DNA of 25,842 bases from Acidaminobacter sp964416305. GTDB lineage: Bacteria; Bacillota; Clostridia; Peptostreptococcales; Acidaminobacteraceae. How positions within the stretch are numbered: the stretch's first letter is position 1; each line of letters begins with the position of its first letter. Location of the stretch: positions 1 to 25,842 of the forward strand of contig CAYQDM010000031.1 of the NCBI GenBank assembly GCA_964416305.1, given 5' to 3'. Shown one piece after another: positions 1-6,633 of this stretch. The position numbers and the translations under genes are program-made. The notes under the pieces are model-generated. The model had not been told where the DNA came from and did no database searches. It was given only the letters and a program-made list of their open reading frames with translations.

Positions 1-166
1 GGTTTATAACAGATATAAAACGTAATCTTCCGTATGCGGTTTTGAAGGTGTGAAACATACTTTCAAACTTGGTTAGATCAGAGAGCAAGGAAGTTTTTTT
101 TCACCTCCGGTGAAAAAACCGCTTCTCGAACGCGCAGCAAAGCTGTGCTGCCTCTCGAAGCTAACG
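1..166 (+). other. 23S-5S rRNA intergenic spacer with processing hairpins
   Basis: This stretch precedes the 5S gene and has no plausible ORF. Three potential hairpins are visible: one near 41-68 (TTTTGAAG pairing with CTTTCAAA), one at 98-118 (TTTTTCACC pairing with GGTGAAAAA), and an imperfect one at 122-160 whose core is GCAGCA/TGCTGC. Hairpins in this position often serve as precursor-processing stems between 23S and 5S. The conserved 3' end of 23S is not visible, so the 23S gene should end upstream of the window. The spacer assignment is inferred from its position next to 5S. Confidence 0.6.
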
Positions 167-284
167 ACCTGGTGACTATAGAGAAAGGGCCACACCTGTT
201 CCCATCTCGAACACAGAAGTTAAGCCTTTCATCGCTGATGGTACTTGGGGGGCAGCCCCCTGGGAGAGTAAGTCGTCGCCGGGT
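167..284 (+). rRNA. rrf: 5S ribosomal RNA
   Basis: A 118-nt gene recognised by the conserved 5S core: CACACCTGTTCCCAT, then GAACACAGAAGTTAAG, then GATGGTACTTGGGG and GGGAGAGTA. The 5' end ACCTGGTG (167-174) pairs with the 3' end CGCCGGGT (277-284), closing helix I and fixing both ends to within a base or two. It is the last gene of an rRNA operon and is followed within 10 nt by a terminator. The precursor would be expected to be trimmed by RNase M5, whose gene lies at 23664 in this window. Confidence 0.96.
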
Positions 285-293
285 AAATAAAAA

Positions 294-326
294 CGGACAT
301 TTGCATTAAGCAGATGTCCGTTTTTT
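294..326 (+). terminator. rRNA operon terminator
   Basis: An 11-bp stem (CGGACATTTGC at 294-304 with GCAGATGTCCG at 310-320, one G-U pair) with a 5-nt loop is followed by six T residues. It is a classic Rho-independent terminator just after 5S rRNA. Confidence 0.93.
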
Positions 327-374
327 ATTGTACAAGGTAATATGTAAATAATTTGCGCTCACAGTCAACTAAAG

Positions 375-403
375 TTGCTTAGGTTACAAACAAATGTTAG
401 AAT
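375..403 (+). promoter_or_regulatory. Promoter of the GntR regulator
   Basis: The -35 box is TTGCTT (375-380). After a 17-bp spacer comes an extended -10, TG-T-TAGAAT, with the hexamer at 398-403. The start site should lie near 410, about 30 nt before the chosen ATG at 441. The palindrome ATGTACAT (412-419) falls on the predicted transcription start and could be an autoregulatory operator. TTGTACAA with the same TGTACA core lies at 328-335. Confidence 0.6.
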
Positions 404-440
404 TAAGAAAAATGTACATACAATTAACGGGGGACCTTTT

Positions 441-1118
441 ATGGATATATTTGATCAGAAGAAAGAGAACAAATCTTTGACGACTATTATCTTTGATAGA
501 GTCAGGGATGATATTTTGAGCGGCAAATACGTGACAGGTGAAAAAATTGTAGAGGCTAAGCTGGCTGATGAGCTTGGCGTAAGCAGGACACCAGTTAGAG
601 AGGCATTAAAACAACTGGAGCTGGATGGTTTGGTTGAGAATCTTCCTAATAGAGGTGTTATTGTTAAAGGAATCACAGATCAGGATATCAGCGATATTTA
701 TACAATCAGGCTTGCTATTGAAGCGATTGCTGCCAAGTGGTCTATTCACCGAATGGAGAAAGCGGAACTCGATCAGCTGCGAGAAATCTTTGAATTAATG
801 GAGTTTTATGCAGCTAAGCAAGATGTTGATAAATTCTTCGAGTTGAATACTATTTTTCATGAAACAATTTATCATGCGACGAAAAGTAGATATTTGGAAC
901 ATTTATTAAAGGATTTTCAGCTCTTTATCAAGTCCACCAGAAATGCATCTCTTCGAATGGAAGGTAGAATGGACAAGGCTCTTACGGAGCACAGAATCAT
1001 TCTTGAGGCATTTATAAGCAGAGATGAAGAAAGGGCTGTTGAATCAATTACCAAGCACATATCAAATTCTCGGGCAAATGTAGATCGAATCAGAACTATA
1101 TCTGAAGATCAGAAATAA
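441..1118 (+). CDS. GntR family transcriptional regulator (FCD/FadR subfamily)
   Basis: A 225-aa DNA-binding regulator. The N-terminal winged helix (about residues 12-75) contains LADELGVSRTPVREALKQLE, the signature of the GntR helix-turn-helix. The rest is an all-helical FCD ligand-binding domain with the usual R-x-x-I-E start (IRLAIEA) and the metal/ligand-type positions FFELNTIFHETIY and EHRIILEAF. FCD regulators typically sense small organic acids or sugar acids. No enzyme or transporter sits beside it, so the ligand and targets cannot be read from context. ATG 441 is chosen because GGGGGAC lies 6-12 nt upstream. A TTG at 375 is in frame but lies in the promoter. The gene is monocistronic, between the rRNA terminator and its own terminator. 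Confidence 0.9.
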   Translation: MDIFDQKKENKSLTTIIFDRVRDDILSGKYVTGEKIVEAKLADELGVSRTPVREALKQLELDGLVENLPNRGVIVKGITDQDISDIYTIRLAIEAIAAKWSIHRMEKAELDQLREIFELMEFYAAKQDVDKFFELNTIFHETIYHATKSRYLEHLLKDFQLFIKSTRNASLRMEGRMDKALTEHRIILEAFISRDEERAVESITKHISNSRANVDRIRTISEDQK

Positions 1119-1151
1119 AGCAATATCGAGACAAATTTTATATTGGGACAT

Positions 1152-1184
1152 CTGCAGCTGAATCTAATTTAGCTGCAGTTTTTT
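1152..1184 (+). terminator. Terminator after the GntR regulator
   Basis: A 12-bp stem (CTGCAGCTGAAT with ATTTAGCTGCAG, one G-U pair) with a 3-nt loop is followed by TTTTTTGTT. Confidence 0.9.
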
Positions 1185-1242
1185 GTTAAACAGGGAGGTT
1201 TTTCAGTTCAATCAGGTATAAAGAAATCCCTTTATTTTTTAT

Positions 1243-1280
1243 TCTCGTTTGATTTTTTATTAACGATCAAATTAACGAGA
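1243..1280. promoter_or_regulatory. Inverted repeat upstream of niaR, possible operator
   Basis: TCTCGTT (1243-1249) and AACGAGA (1274-1280) form a perfect 7-bp inverted repeat. Inside it TGAT and ATCA extend the symmetry with a 4-nt offset. It lies about 20 bp before the niaR -10 box, where a repressor would block RNA polymerase. It does not resemble the other candidate site at 1884-1897, so at most one of them may be the NiaR site. Confidence 0.35.
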
Positions 1281-1296
1281 TTATTAATAGTGTTTT

Positions 1297-1305
1297 TGAT
1301 ATAAT
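1297..1305 (+). promoter_or_regulatory. Extended -10 promoter of niaR
   Basis: TG-A-TATAAT, a perfect extended -10 element, lies 35 nt upstream of the niaR start. No convincing -35 hexamer is present, as is often the case with extended -10 promoters. No T-tailed terminator separates niaR from nadA, so this promoter may also feed the nad genes. Confidence 0.55.
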
Positions 1306-1339
1306 GAAACAAGTATGCAAATGTTGTGAGGTGATGTGA

Positions 1340-1852
1340 TTGACTGAAGAAAGACGCAATAAAATTGCTGCCATGCTTCGTGAAAATGATGATGCTGTCA
1401 CAGGGTCGAGTCTTGCGAAGCGATTCAATGTAAGTCGACAGGTGATTGTTCAGGATATTGCAGTACTTCGGGCTTCAGGGCTTCAGATCGTGTCTACTTC
1501 GAACGGTTATTTAATTCCAAAGCCAAGGATTGGATCCCACATAAGGACGCTGCAATCAACCCATAGCGGCTTGGAGTCACTGGAGGAAGAACTGTCCATT
1601 ATAGTGGATCTCGGTGGCCGGGTCATAGATGTGATGGTGGAGCATCCTGTTTACGGGGAGATCGTCGTGACGCTGATGATCAACAGCCGTGCGGATCTCG
1701 AAGCATTCATCATGAAGGTACGGGCTTCTGATGCTTTGCCGTTGGCTTCTTTGACTGATGGGAGGCACTATCACACCATAGAAGTGCCCAATAGTGGCGT
1801 ATTCGACAAGATCGAGGCAAAATTAAAAGAGCGTGGGTTTATTCCCTTGTAA
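1340..1852 (+). CDS. niaR: NiaR-type transcriptional repressor of NAD biosynthesis
   Basis: A 170-aa protein with an N-terminal HTH_11 winged helix (residues about 5-60, with GSSLAKRFNVSRQVIVQDI) and a C-terminal 3H domain named for its conserved histidines. Candidate metal ligands are H75, E83, H143 and H145, the last two in GRHYHTIEVP; EHPVYGEI at 101-108 is also typical. NiaR/YrxA proteins bind niacin and repress nad synthesis and niacin-uptake genes in Bacillota. The TTG start at 1340 follows GAGGTGA at 1328-1334, and there is no better in-frame start. nadA begins 75 bp downstream, which supports local control of nadABC. Confidence 0.9.
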   Translation: MTEERRNKIAAMLRENDDAVTGSSLAKRFNVSRQVIVQDIAVLRASGLQIVSTSNGYLIPKPRIGSHIRTLQSTHSGLESLEEELSIIVDLGGRVIDVMVEHPVYGEIVVTLMINSRADLEAFIMKVRASDALPLASLTDGRHYHTIEVPNSGVFDKIEAKLKERGFIPL

Positions 1853-1883
1853 GGGAGAAAGTCCACCCGTTTTTTTACTCAAG

Positions 1884-1897
1884 GGTGACAAGACACC
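1884..1897. promoter_or_regulatory. Candidate NiaR operator before nadA
   Basis: GGTGACAAGACACC has dyad symmetry of the form GGTGnCnnGnCACC, between niaR and nadA and about 30 bp before the nadA start. The overlapping pair CACCC (1864-1868)/GGGTG (1883-1887) could form a hairpin but has no T-tail. The position fits a NiaR operator. The identification is inference from symmetry and context only. Confidence 0.4.
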
Positions 1898-1927
1898 TGA
1901 TTATACAATTGAAGGATGTGTACATAA

Positions 1928-2839
1928 GTGTCATTAAATTTAATTGAAAGAATTCAGAAACTCAAAGAGGAAAAAAACGCGCTGATCATGGCGCATAATT
2001 ATCAAATTCCTGAGGTCCAAGAGATTGCTGATGTTGTCGGGGACTCCTATATGCTGGCGAAGTATGCGCAAACTACGGATAAGGATTGCATCATCTTTTG
2101 TGGTGTTCACTTTATGGCAGAGAGCGCAAAAATTCTCAATCCATCAAAGCGGGTTATTCTTGCGAATCCTGATGCTGGATGCCCTATGGCGGACATGGTC
2201 GAACCAGAAGCATTGAGTAAGTTTAAGGATAAGTATCCGGGGGTTCCTGTGGTAGCTTACGTTAACACATCGGCAGAGGTAAAGGCTTTGAGCGATTTGT
2301 GCTGTACGTCTTCCAACGCGGTGGCATTGATCAAAGGGATGAAAGAGGATAGGATCATCTTTCTGCCGGATCGAAACCTGGGAAGATTTGTAGCGCAGCA
2401 GGTGCCAGAGAAGGAGGTCATTCTCTGGGACGGATTCTGCATTACTCACGAACGCGTAGAGGAGGAAGATGTAGTTAAAGCTATTGAGGCACACCCTGAA
2501 TCCAAGGTGTTAATGCACCCGGAATGCAATCCCAGTGTGTGGAAGTTTGCCGACTTCATGGGGAGTACAGCGCAAATTATTGACTATGCAGCGAAGTCGG
2601 AGGATAAGAGTTTTATTATTGGAACAGAGGCTGGCATTTTGCATTCATTGAAGAAAGTAGCGCCTGAAAAGACATTCCATTTATTATCAGGCTGCCTGGT
2701 GTGCCAGAATATGAAAAAGACGACGCTGGTGGATGTGGAGAAAGCGTTAAACGGTGACGTTCCTGAAATTGTTATGAATGAGGACTTGAGGCAGCGTGCG
2801 GAAGGTGCACTTTTAAGGATGTTGAATCCCAATGGCTAG
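1928..2839 (+). CDS. nadA: Quinolinate synthase NadA
   Basis: A 303-aa enzyme that condenses iminoaspartate with dihydroxyacetone phosphate to quinolinate, using a [4Fe-4S] cluster. The N-terminus carries IMAHNYQIPEVQEIADVVGD and FCGVHFMAE. The three expected cluster ligands are present as C85 (DAGCPMAD), C171 (WDGFCITHE) and C256 (SGCLVCQN); C200 in MHPECNP is also conserved in the family. Length is typical of the short NadA form. The GTG start at 1928 follows AAGGATG at 1912-1918. The stop overlaps nadB by 8 bp, implying coupled translation. No nifS/iscS cysteine desulfurase for cluster assembly lies in the operon, unlike in several Bacillota. Confidence 0.96.
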   Translation: MSLNLIERIQKLKEEKNALIMAHNYQIPEVQEIADVVGDSYMLAKYAQTTDKDCIIFCGVHFMAESAKILNPSKRVILANPDAGCPMADMVEPEALSKFKDKYPGVPVVAYVNTSAEVKALSDLCCTSSNAVALIKGMKEDRIIFLPDRNLGRFVAQQVPEKEVILWDGFCITHERVEEEDVVKAIEAHPESKVLMHPECNPSVWKFADFMGSTAQIIDYAAKSEDKSFIIGTEAGILHSLKKVAPEKTFHLLSGCLVCQNMKKTTLVDVEKALNGDVPEIVMNEDLRQRAEGALLRMLNPNG

Positions 2840-4340
2840 ACGGTATCTGACAGAAGTTTGTCTGAATGCGGAAACGCCTTATTATGATGTCGTGATTATT
2901 GGCGCTGGTGTAAGCGGATTATATTTGGCTGCCGCACTGCCGCCGCACTACAAAGCACTTGTCCTGTCGAAGGAGAGTTTATCTGTTTGCAACAGCCAAT
3001 TGGCACAGGGCGGGGTCGCGCTGACATTGAACGGTGAACTTAACAGTCACATTGAGGACACGCTGGCTGCGGGAGCCTATATGAATGACTTGCGCGTGGT
3101 CAAAGCCATGGTCAGTGAGAGTGAAAAAGTACTTGGCCGTCTTCTTGATTATGGCGTCGATTTTGACAAGGATGAGGGAAATAAGCTGAACATGACTATG
3201 GAAGGCGGTCATAGAAAGCGCAGAATTGTGCATTCGCGGGACACGACGGGGATGGCTTTAATGGAGGCGCTGATCCGGCGGGTAAGAAAATGTCCGAACA
3301 TTGAAGTACTGGAGTATGCATTTGCTATAGATTTGATCTCAGAGCACAGTGGGATTCTCGGTGTCTCATACAGCATGGACGGTCATGTCCAATGTGTGTC
3401 ATCGAATGCGGTCGTGCTGGCTACAGGGGGCATTGGCGGATGGTTTTCAAGGACGACCAACGCATCGGTTGTCACCGGAGATGGCCTGGCTATGGCCTTG
3501 AGAGCAGGGGTTCCGCTTAGAGACGCAGCTTACATTCAGTACCACCCAACGGCATTTAAACTTACAGGCGCTGGCTATTTTCTGATTTCTGAGGCAGTCA
3601 GGGGAGAAGGCGGTCATCTGATCAACAGCGCCGGTGAAAGGTTCATGAAGGGTCTTCATCCTTTAATGGAGCTGGCACCTCGAGACGTGGTCTCCAAGGC
3701 GATTCACGATCAATTTAATGCCGGATCTGAAGTTTTTGTAGATGTCAGGCACTTGGAGCCTGCTTTCTTCCAATCGAGATTTCCGAATATTTATAAGGTT
3801 TGTATGGAAAATGGCGTTGATCCTGAAACAATGCCGATCCCGATTGAACCTGTCGAACACTACCACATGGGCGGTGTCATGGCGGACAGCACTGGCGCTA
3901 CTCCGGTAAAAGGTCTTTATGTTACTGGGGAGGCAGCTGGAACAGGCTTTCATGGGGCAAATCGATTGGCGAGCAATTCACTTTTAGAATGCATGGCACT
4001 GAGTGAGCGTATTGTCAGGGTCCTAGAAACCAAGACGCTGCAAAAATCATTGGTCAAGGCATACAAAGCCGCCCCACAATTGGTCCTGGATTCGGGCAAA
4101 CGCAATATCTCGAAATACGCGCTCCGCGAGATTTTTGATGCCGCGCTTCCTTTGGTCAAGCACACTGATATTCTTGAAACTGCACTTGAAAAAATAAAGG
4201 TAGCTTTTGAGGACATCGAGAACGCTGAACTGACAGAAACAGAGGAATTTGAAGTCTTTAATGGCCTTCAGGTCGCAAAAGCACTAATTCTGGACGCGTT
4301 ATCCATAAAACAATCTGTAGGGAGCTTTGGGATTGAATAA
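2832..4340 (+). CDS. nadB: L-aspartate oxidase NadB
   Basis: A 502-aa flavoprotein that oxidises L-aspartate to iminoaspartate, the substrate of NadA. The Rossmann FAD motif is VVIIGAGVSG (about residues 20-29), followed by SQLAQGGVA, HSRDTTGMALMEAL, the QYHPTAF active-site region, EAVRGEGG and the C-terminal flavin-binding GANRLASNSLLE. It is slightly shorter than the roughly 530-540 aa of B. subtilis and E. coli NadB, the difference lying in the C-terminal helical part. The start ATG overlaps the end of nadA; only a weak AAGGA lies 13 nt upstream, consistent with translational coupling. Confidence 0.95.
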   Translation: MARRYLTEVCLNAETPYYDVVIIGAGVSGLYLAAALPPHYKALVLSKESLSVCNSQLAQGGVALTLNGELNSHIEDTLAAGAYMNDLRVVKAMVSESEKVLGRLLDYGVDFDKDEGNKLNMTMEGGHRKRRIVHSRDTTGMALMEALIRRVRKCPNIEVLEYAFAIDLISEHSGILGVSYSMDGHVQCVSSNAVVLATGGIGGWFSRTTNASVVTGDGLAMALRAGVPLRDAAYIQYHPTAFKLTGAGYFLISEAVRGEGGHLINSAGERFMKGLHPLMELAPRDVVSKAIHDQFNAGSEVFVDVRHLEPAFFQSRFPNIYKVCMENGVDPETMPIPIEPVEHYHMGGVMADSTGATPVKGLYVTGEAAGTGFHGANRLASNSLLECMALSERIVRVLETKTLQKSLVKAYKAAPQLVLDSGKRNISKYALREIFDAALPLVKHTDILETALEKIKVAFEDIENAELTETEEFEVFNGLQVAKALILDALSIKQSVGSFGIE

Positions 4341-4368
4341 ATTCAAAAGCTTGAAGGGAGAGGACCTA

Positions 4369-5205
4369 TTGATCAGTTTGATTTTAAAGGAAATTGTCGA
4401 TCAAGGTTTAAAAGAAGATCTTCATTATATTGATCTGACAACGGATTTGCTGATTTCGCAAGGGGCTGTCGGCAAAGCCAGAATTGCTTTCAAAGAAGAG
4501 GGTGTTCTTTGTGGCATTGCGGTGATTAAAGCCGTATTCGAAGCATTGGCACCCGGCCAGTTCAAATACACCTATTACAAGAATGAGGGCGAGATGTTGT
4601 CAAAAGGTGATTCGGTCGCCGAAATTGAAGGACCTGCTCATGCCCTCCTCAAAGGGGAGCGCCTGTGTTTAAATCTGTTGCAGCGTATGTCCGGGATTGC
4701 GACCCTATCCAAACAATATGCAGAAACTGTCCGACATACGGGCGTAAAAATCGTTGATACGCGAAAGACGACTCCTGGACTCAGAGCACTGGAGAAGTAC
4801 GCCGTCAGATGCGGTGGGTGCTTCAACCACAGGTTCAACCTTTCAGAAGGGGTCTTGATCAAGGATAACCACATTCAAGCGTGTGGCGGCATCAGAGAGG
4901 CCCTCGAAGCCATCAAAGGCAAGGTTGGCCACACTGTAAAACTTGAAATCGAAGTGCAGGATTTATCTGGCATGGAAGAGGCCATTAATGCAGGAGCGGA
5001 TATTGTTATGCTGGACAACATGAGTGTCGCACAAGTACGTGAAGCGGTGGTTGTCAATGATCATCGCGTCGTGCTGGAGGCTTCGGGCGGCGTGACCCTG
5101 GAAACGCTCAAAGAACTCGCGGAGACTGGGGTTGACGTGATTTCCTCCGGCGCTTTGACTCATTCTGCACGTGCACTTGACATCCACATGAAATTTATAG
5201 GATGA
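4369..5205 (+). CDS. nadC: Nicotinate-nucleotide pyrophosphorylase (quinolinate phosphoribosyltransferase) NadC
   Basis: It decarboxylates quinolinate and adds phosphoribosyl to give nicotinate mononucleotide, the step after NadA. Clear motifs are ERLCLNLLQRMSGIAT, the core VDTRKTTPGLR, EKYAVRCGG, NHR, LIKDNHI, and the barrel-end LEASGGV with VDVISSGALTHS. The frame is open from TTG 4327, overlapping nadB, with further TTG codons at 4333 and 4369. I prefer TTG 4369 because GGGAG and AGGA (4356-4364) lie just upstream and the resulting 278 aa matches the family; TTG 4333 with GGGAG at 4320-4324 is the main alternative. The stop overlaps a possible ATG at 5202. Confidence 0.93.
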   Translation: MISLILKEIVDQGLKEDLHYIDLTTDLLISQGAVGKARIAFKEEGVLCGIAVIKAVFEALAPGQFKYTYYKNEGEMLSKGDSVAEIEGPAHALLKGERLCLNLLQRMSGIATLSKQYAETVRHTGVKIVDTRKTTPGLRALEKYAVRCGGCFNHRFNLSEGVLIKDNHIQACGGIREALEAIKGKVGHTVKLEIEVQDLSGMEEAINAGADIVMLDNMSVAQVREAVVVNDHRVVLEASGGVTLETLKELAETGVDVISSGALTHSARALDIHMKFIG

Positions 5206-5216
5206 GGGACGAAACC

Positions 5217-6239
5217 ATGGGAAAAAAAATTAGAGATTATTTGATCAAAACTTTAAACGGCATGGCCCTTGGATTATTCAGCTCTTTGATTATTGGTTTA
5301 ATCTTGAAGCAAATTGGTGATTATGGCGGCATTGCGGCACTGACGACCTTTGGCAGGGTCGCACAGTTTATGATGGGACCGGCTATAGGCGGCGCTGTAG
5401 CGCATAGTATCGGCGCTAAACCTTTGGGGATTTTTGCGTCAATGGTCGCTGGTGCGGTCGGCGCTGGGACGGTGGGTCAAAATGCCGCCGGAGATTTTAT
5501 CGTCAAGATTGGCGAGCCTATGGGCGCTTTCGTTTCGGCCTTGGCAGCTGCGGAATTTTCCAAACTGATCAGCGGAAAAACGAAGGTGGATATTGTCATT
5601 GTGCCTGCGTCAACCATCATAGTGGGCGGTATAGTAGGACTCTTTGTCAGCCCGGTCATTGCGGCGCTTATGAAATCCATCGGCCAGGTCATTAACCTTG
5701 CGACGGAGTTGCATCCGGTGCCAATGGGGATATTGGTTGCGGTCATTATGGGAATCGTTCTGACGCTCCCAATCAGCAGCGCAGCTCTCGCGATTTCCCT
5801 CGGGCTGAGTGGACTGGCGGGCGGGGCCTCACTTGTGGGTTGCTGTGCTCAAATGGTGGGATTCGCAGTGTCGAGTTTCAGGGAGAATGGGTTTGGGGGG
5901 TTGATTGCTCAAGGCCTCGGCACGAGCATGATTCAGATTCCAAACATCATTCGAAATCCCAAGATATGGATTCCTCCTATCCTGACCAGTGCACTTTTGG
6001 GACCAATTGCGACTGTCGTATTTAAAATGGAAAGCAACTCTGTCGGTGCAGGTATGGGGACGAGCGGCCTGGTCGGGCAATTTGGGACAGTGGCAGTTAT
6101 GTCAGAAACGACAGTGTTCACAACCATTTTGATTAAAATGATCGTTCTGCATTTCCTTCTTCCGGCAGGATTGACTCTTATTTTTTCAGAGTATATGAGG
6201 AAGAAGGGCTGGATCAAGAGTGGGGATATGAAACTATAG
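5217..6239 (+). CDS. PTS_EIIC_2 / PfoR-family membrane protein
   Basis: A 340-aa, highly hydrophobic protein with roughly nine or ten membrane segments. It is rich in Gly/Ala and opens with a LNGMALGLFSSLIIGLILKQ segment typical of the PTS_EIIC_2 (PfoR-like) family. It resembles a sugar-PTS IIC subunit but has no IIA or IIB domain, and none is encoded nearby, so phosphotransfer is unlikely from context. Members have been called toxin regulators (PfoR) without a proven mechanism. ATG 5217 is chosen because GAGGGA lies 7 nt upstream; ATG 5202 overlapping the nadC stop is possible. The 11-bp gap from nadC and the shared terminator make it part of the nad operon. A role in transporting or sensing an NAD precursor is inference. 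Confidence 0.8.
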   Translation: MGKKIRDYLIKTLNGMALGLFSSLIIGLILKQIGDYGGIAALTTFGRVAQFMMGPAIGGAVAHSIGAKPLGIFASMVAGAVGAGTVGQNAAGDFIVKIGEPMGAFVSALAAAEFSKLISGKTKVDIVIVPASTIIVGGIVGLFVSPVIAALMKSIGQVINLATELHPVPMGILVAVIMGIVLTLPISSAALAISLGLSGLAGGASLVGCCAQMVGFAVSSFRENGFGGLIAQGLGTSMIQIPNIIRNPKIWIPPILTSALLGPIATVVFKMESNSVGAGMGTSGLVGQFGTVAVMSETTVFTTILIKMIVLHFLLPAGLTLIFSEYMRKKGWIKSGDMKL

Positions 6240-6326
6240 ATTGTTCATAGAGGAAGACTGGGACTAGGAAGTAGAAGCGGGTTTCAGACACCCTCTTCCA
6301 TATCTTTCATGCTGATATGTGAATTG

Positions 6327-6382
6327 AAGAACGCCGGTGTCATCAATATTAATTTTTTGGCATCGACGTTCTTATTATTTTT
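6327..6382 (+). terminator. Terminator of the nad operon
   Basis: A 14-position stem (6327-6340 with 6360-6373) with one mismatch and two G-U pairs encloses a 19-nt loop and is followed by ATTATTTTT. It lies 88 nt past the last nad-operon gene, with an additional imperfect hairpin (GGAAGA 6252-6257 with TCTTCC 6294-6299) before it. Confidence 0.65.
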
Positions 6383-6633
6383 GGAAAACCCACTATATCT
6401 AGTGGTTGAGATCTCAAAACTTGTGTCAAGAATATGTAAATAAAAATTCCCTTTTCGTTAATTTTACATGAATCTCATCGATGTTATGACAACTTCAGCA
6501 AGGTTATCAACAAGCAAACTGTTGATAAGTTGATAAGAAGTTACAAATTTCGAGTTTTGGCAGTAAAGATTGCATTTTTTTTGGCATGTATTATAATAAC
6601 TGTGGACAACAATGAGGGAGGAGGGAAATTCCA
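6383..6633 (+). promoter_or_regulatory. AT-rich intergenic region: palindromes, DnaA-box-like cluster, murI promoter
   Basis: No gene is visible. In order it holds a small hairpin CCACTA/TAGTGG (6390-6405); a perfect 12-bp palindrome TTGAGATCTCAA (6406-6417); CTTG-tgt-CAAG (6420-6430); TTATCAACA (6504-6512) facing its inverted copy TGTTGATAA (6520-6528); a further AGTTGATAA (6528-6536); and TGTGGACAA (6601-6609), the complement of TTGTCCACA. The last four resemble the DnaA box TTATCCACA with one or two changes each. The murI promoter is TTGCAT (6570-6575), a 16-bp spacer and TATAAT (6592-6597). Confidence 0.5.
6570..6597 (+). promoter_or_regulatory. Promoter of murI
   Basis: TTGCAT and a perfect TATAAT are separated by 16 bp, placing the start near 6604 and giving a leader of about 30 nt. 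The DnaA-box-like TGTGGACAA (6601-6609) covers the predicted start site. Confidence 0.6.

Noticed and set aside
375..440. Upstream extension of the GntR regulator from TTG 375
   Set aside because: The TTG is the -35 box of a good promoter, and a proper ribosome-binding site precedes ATG 441.
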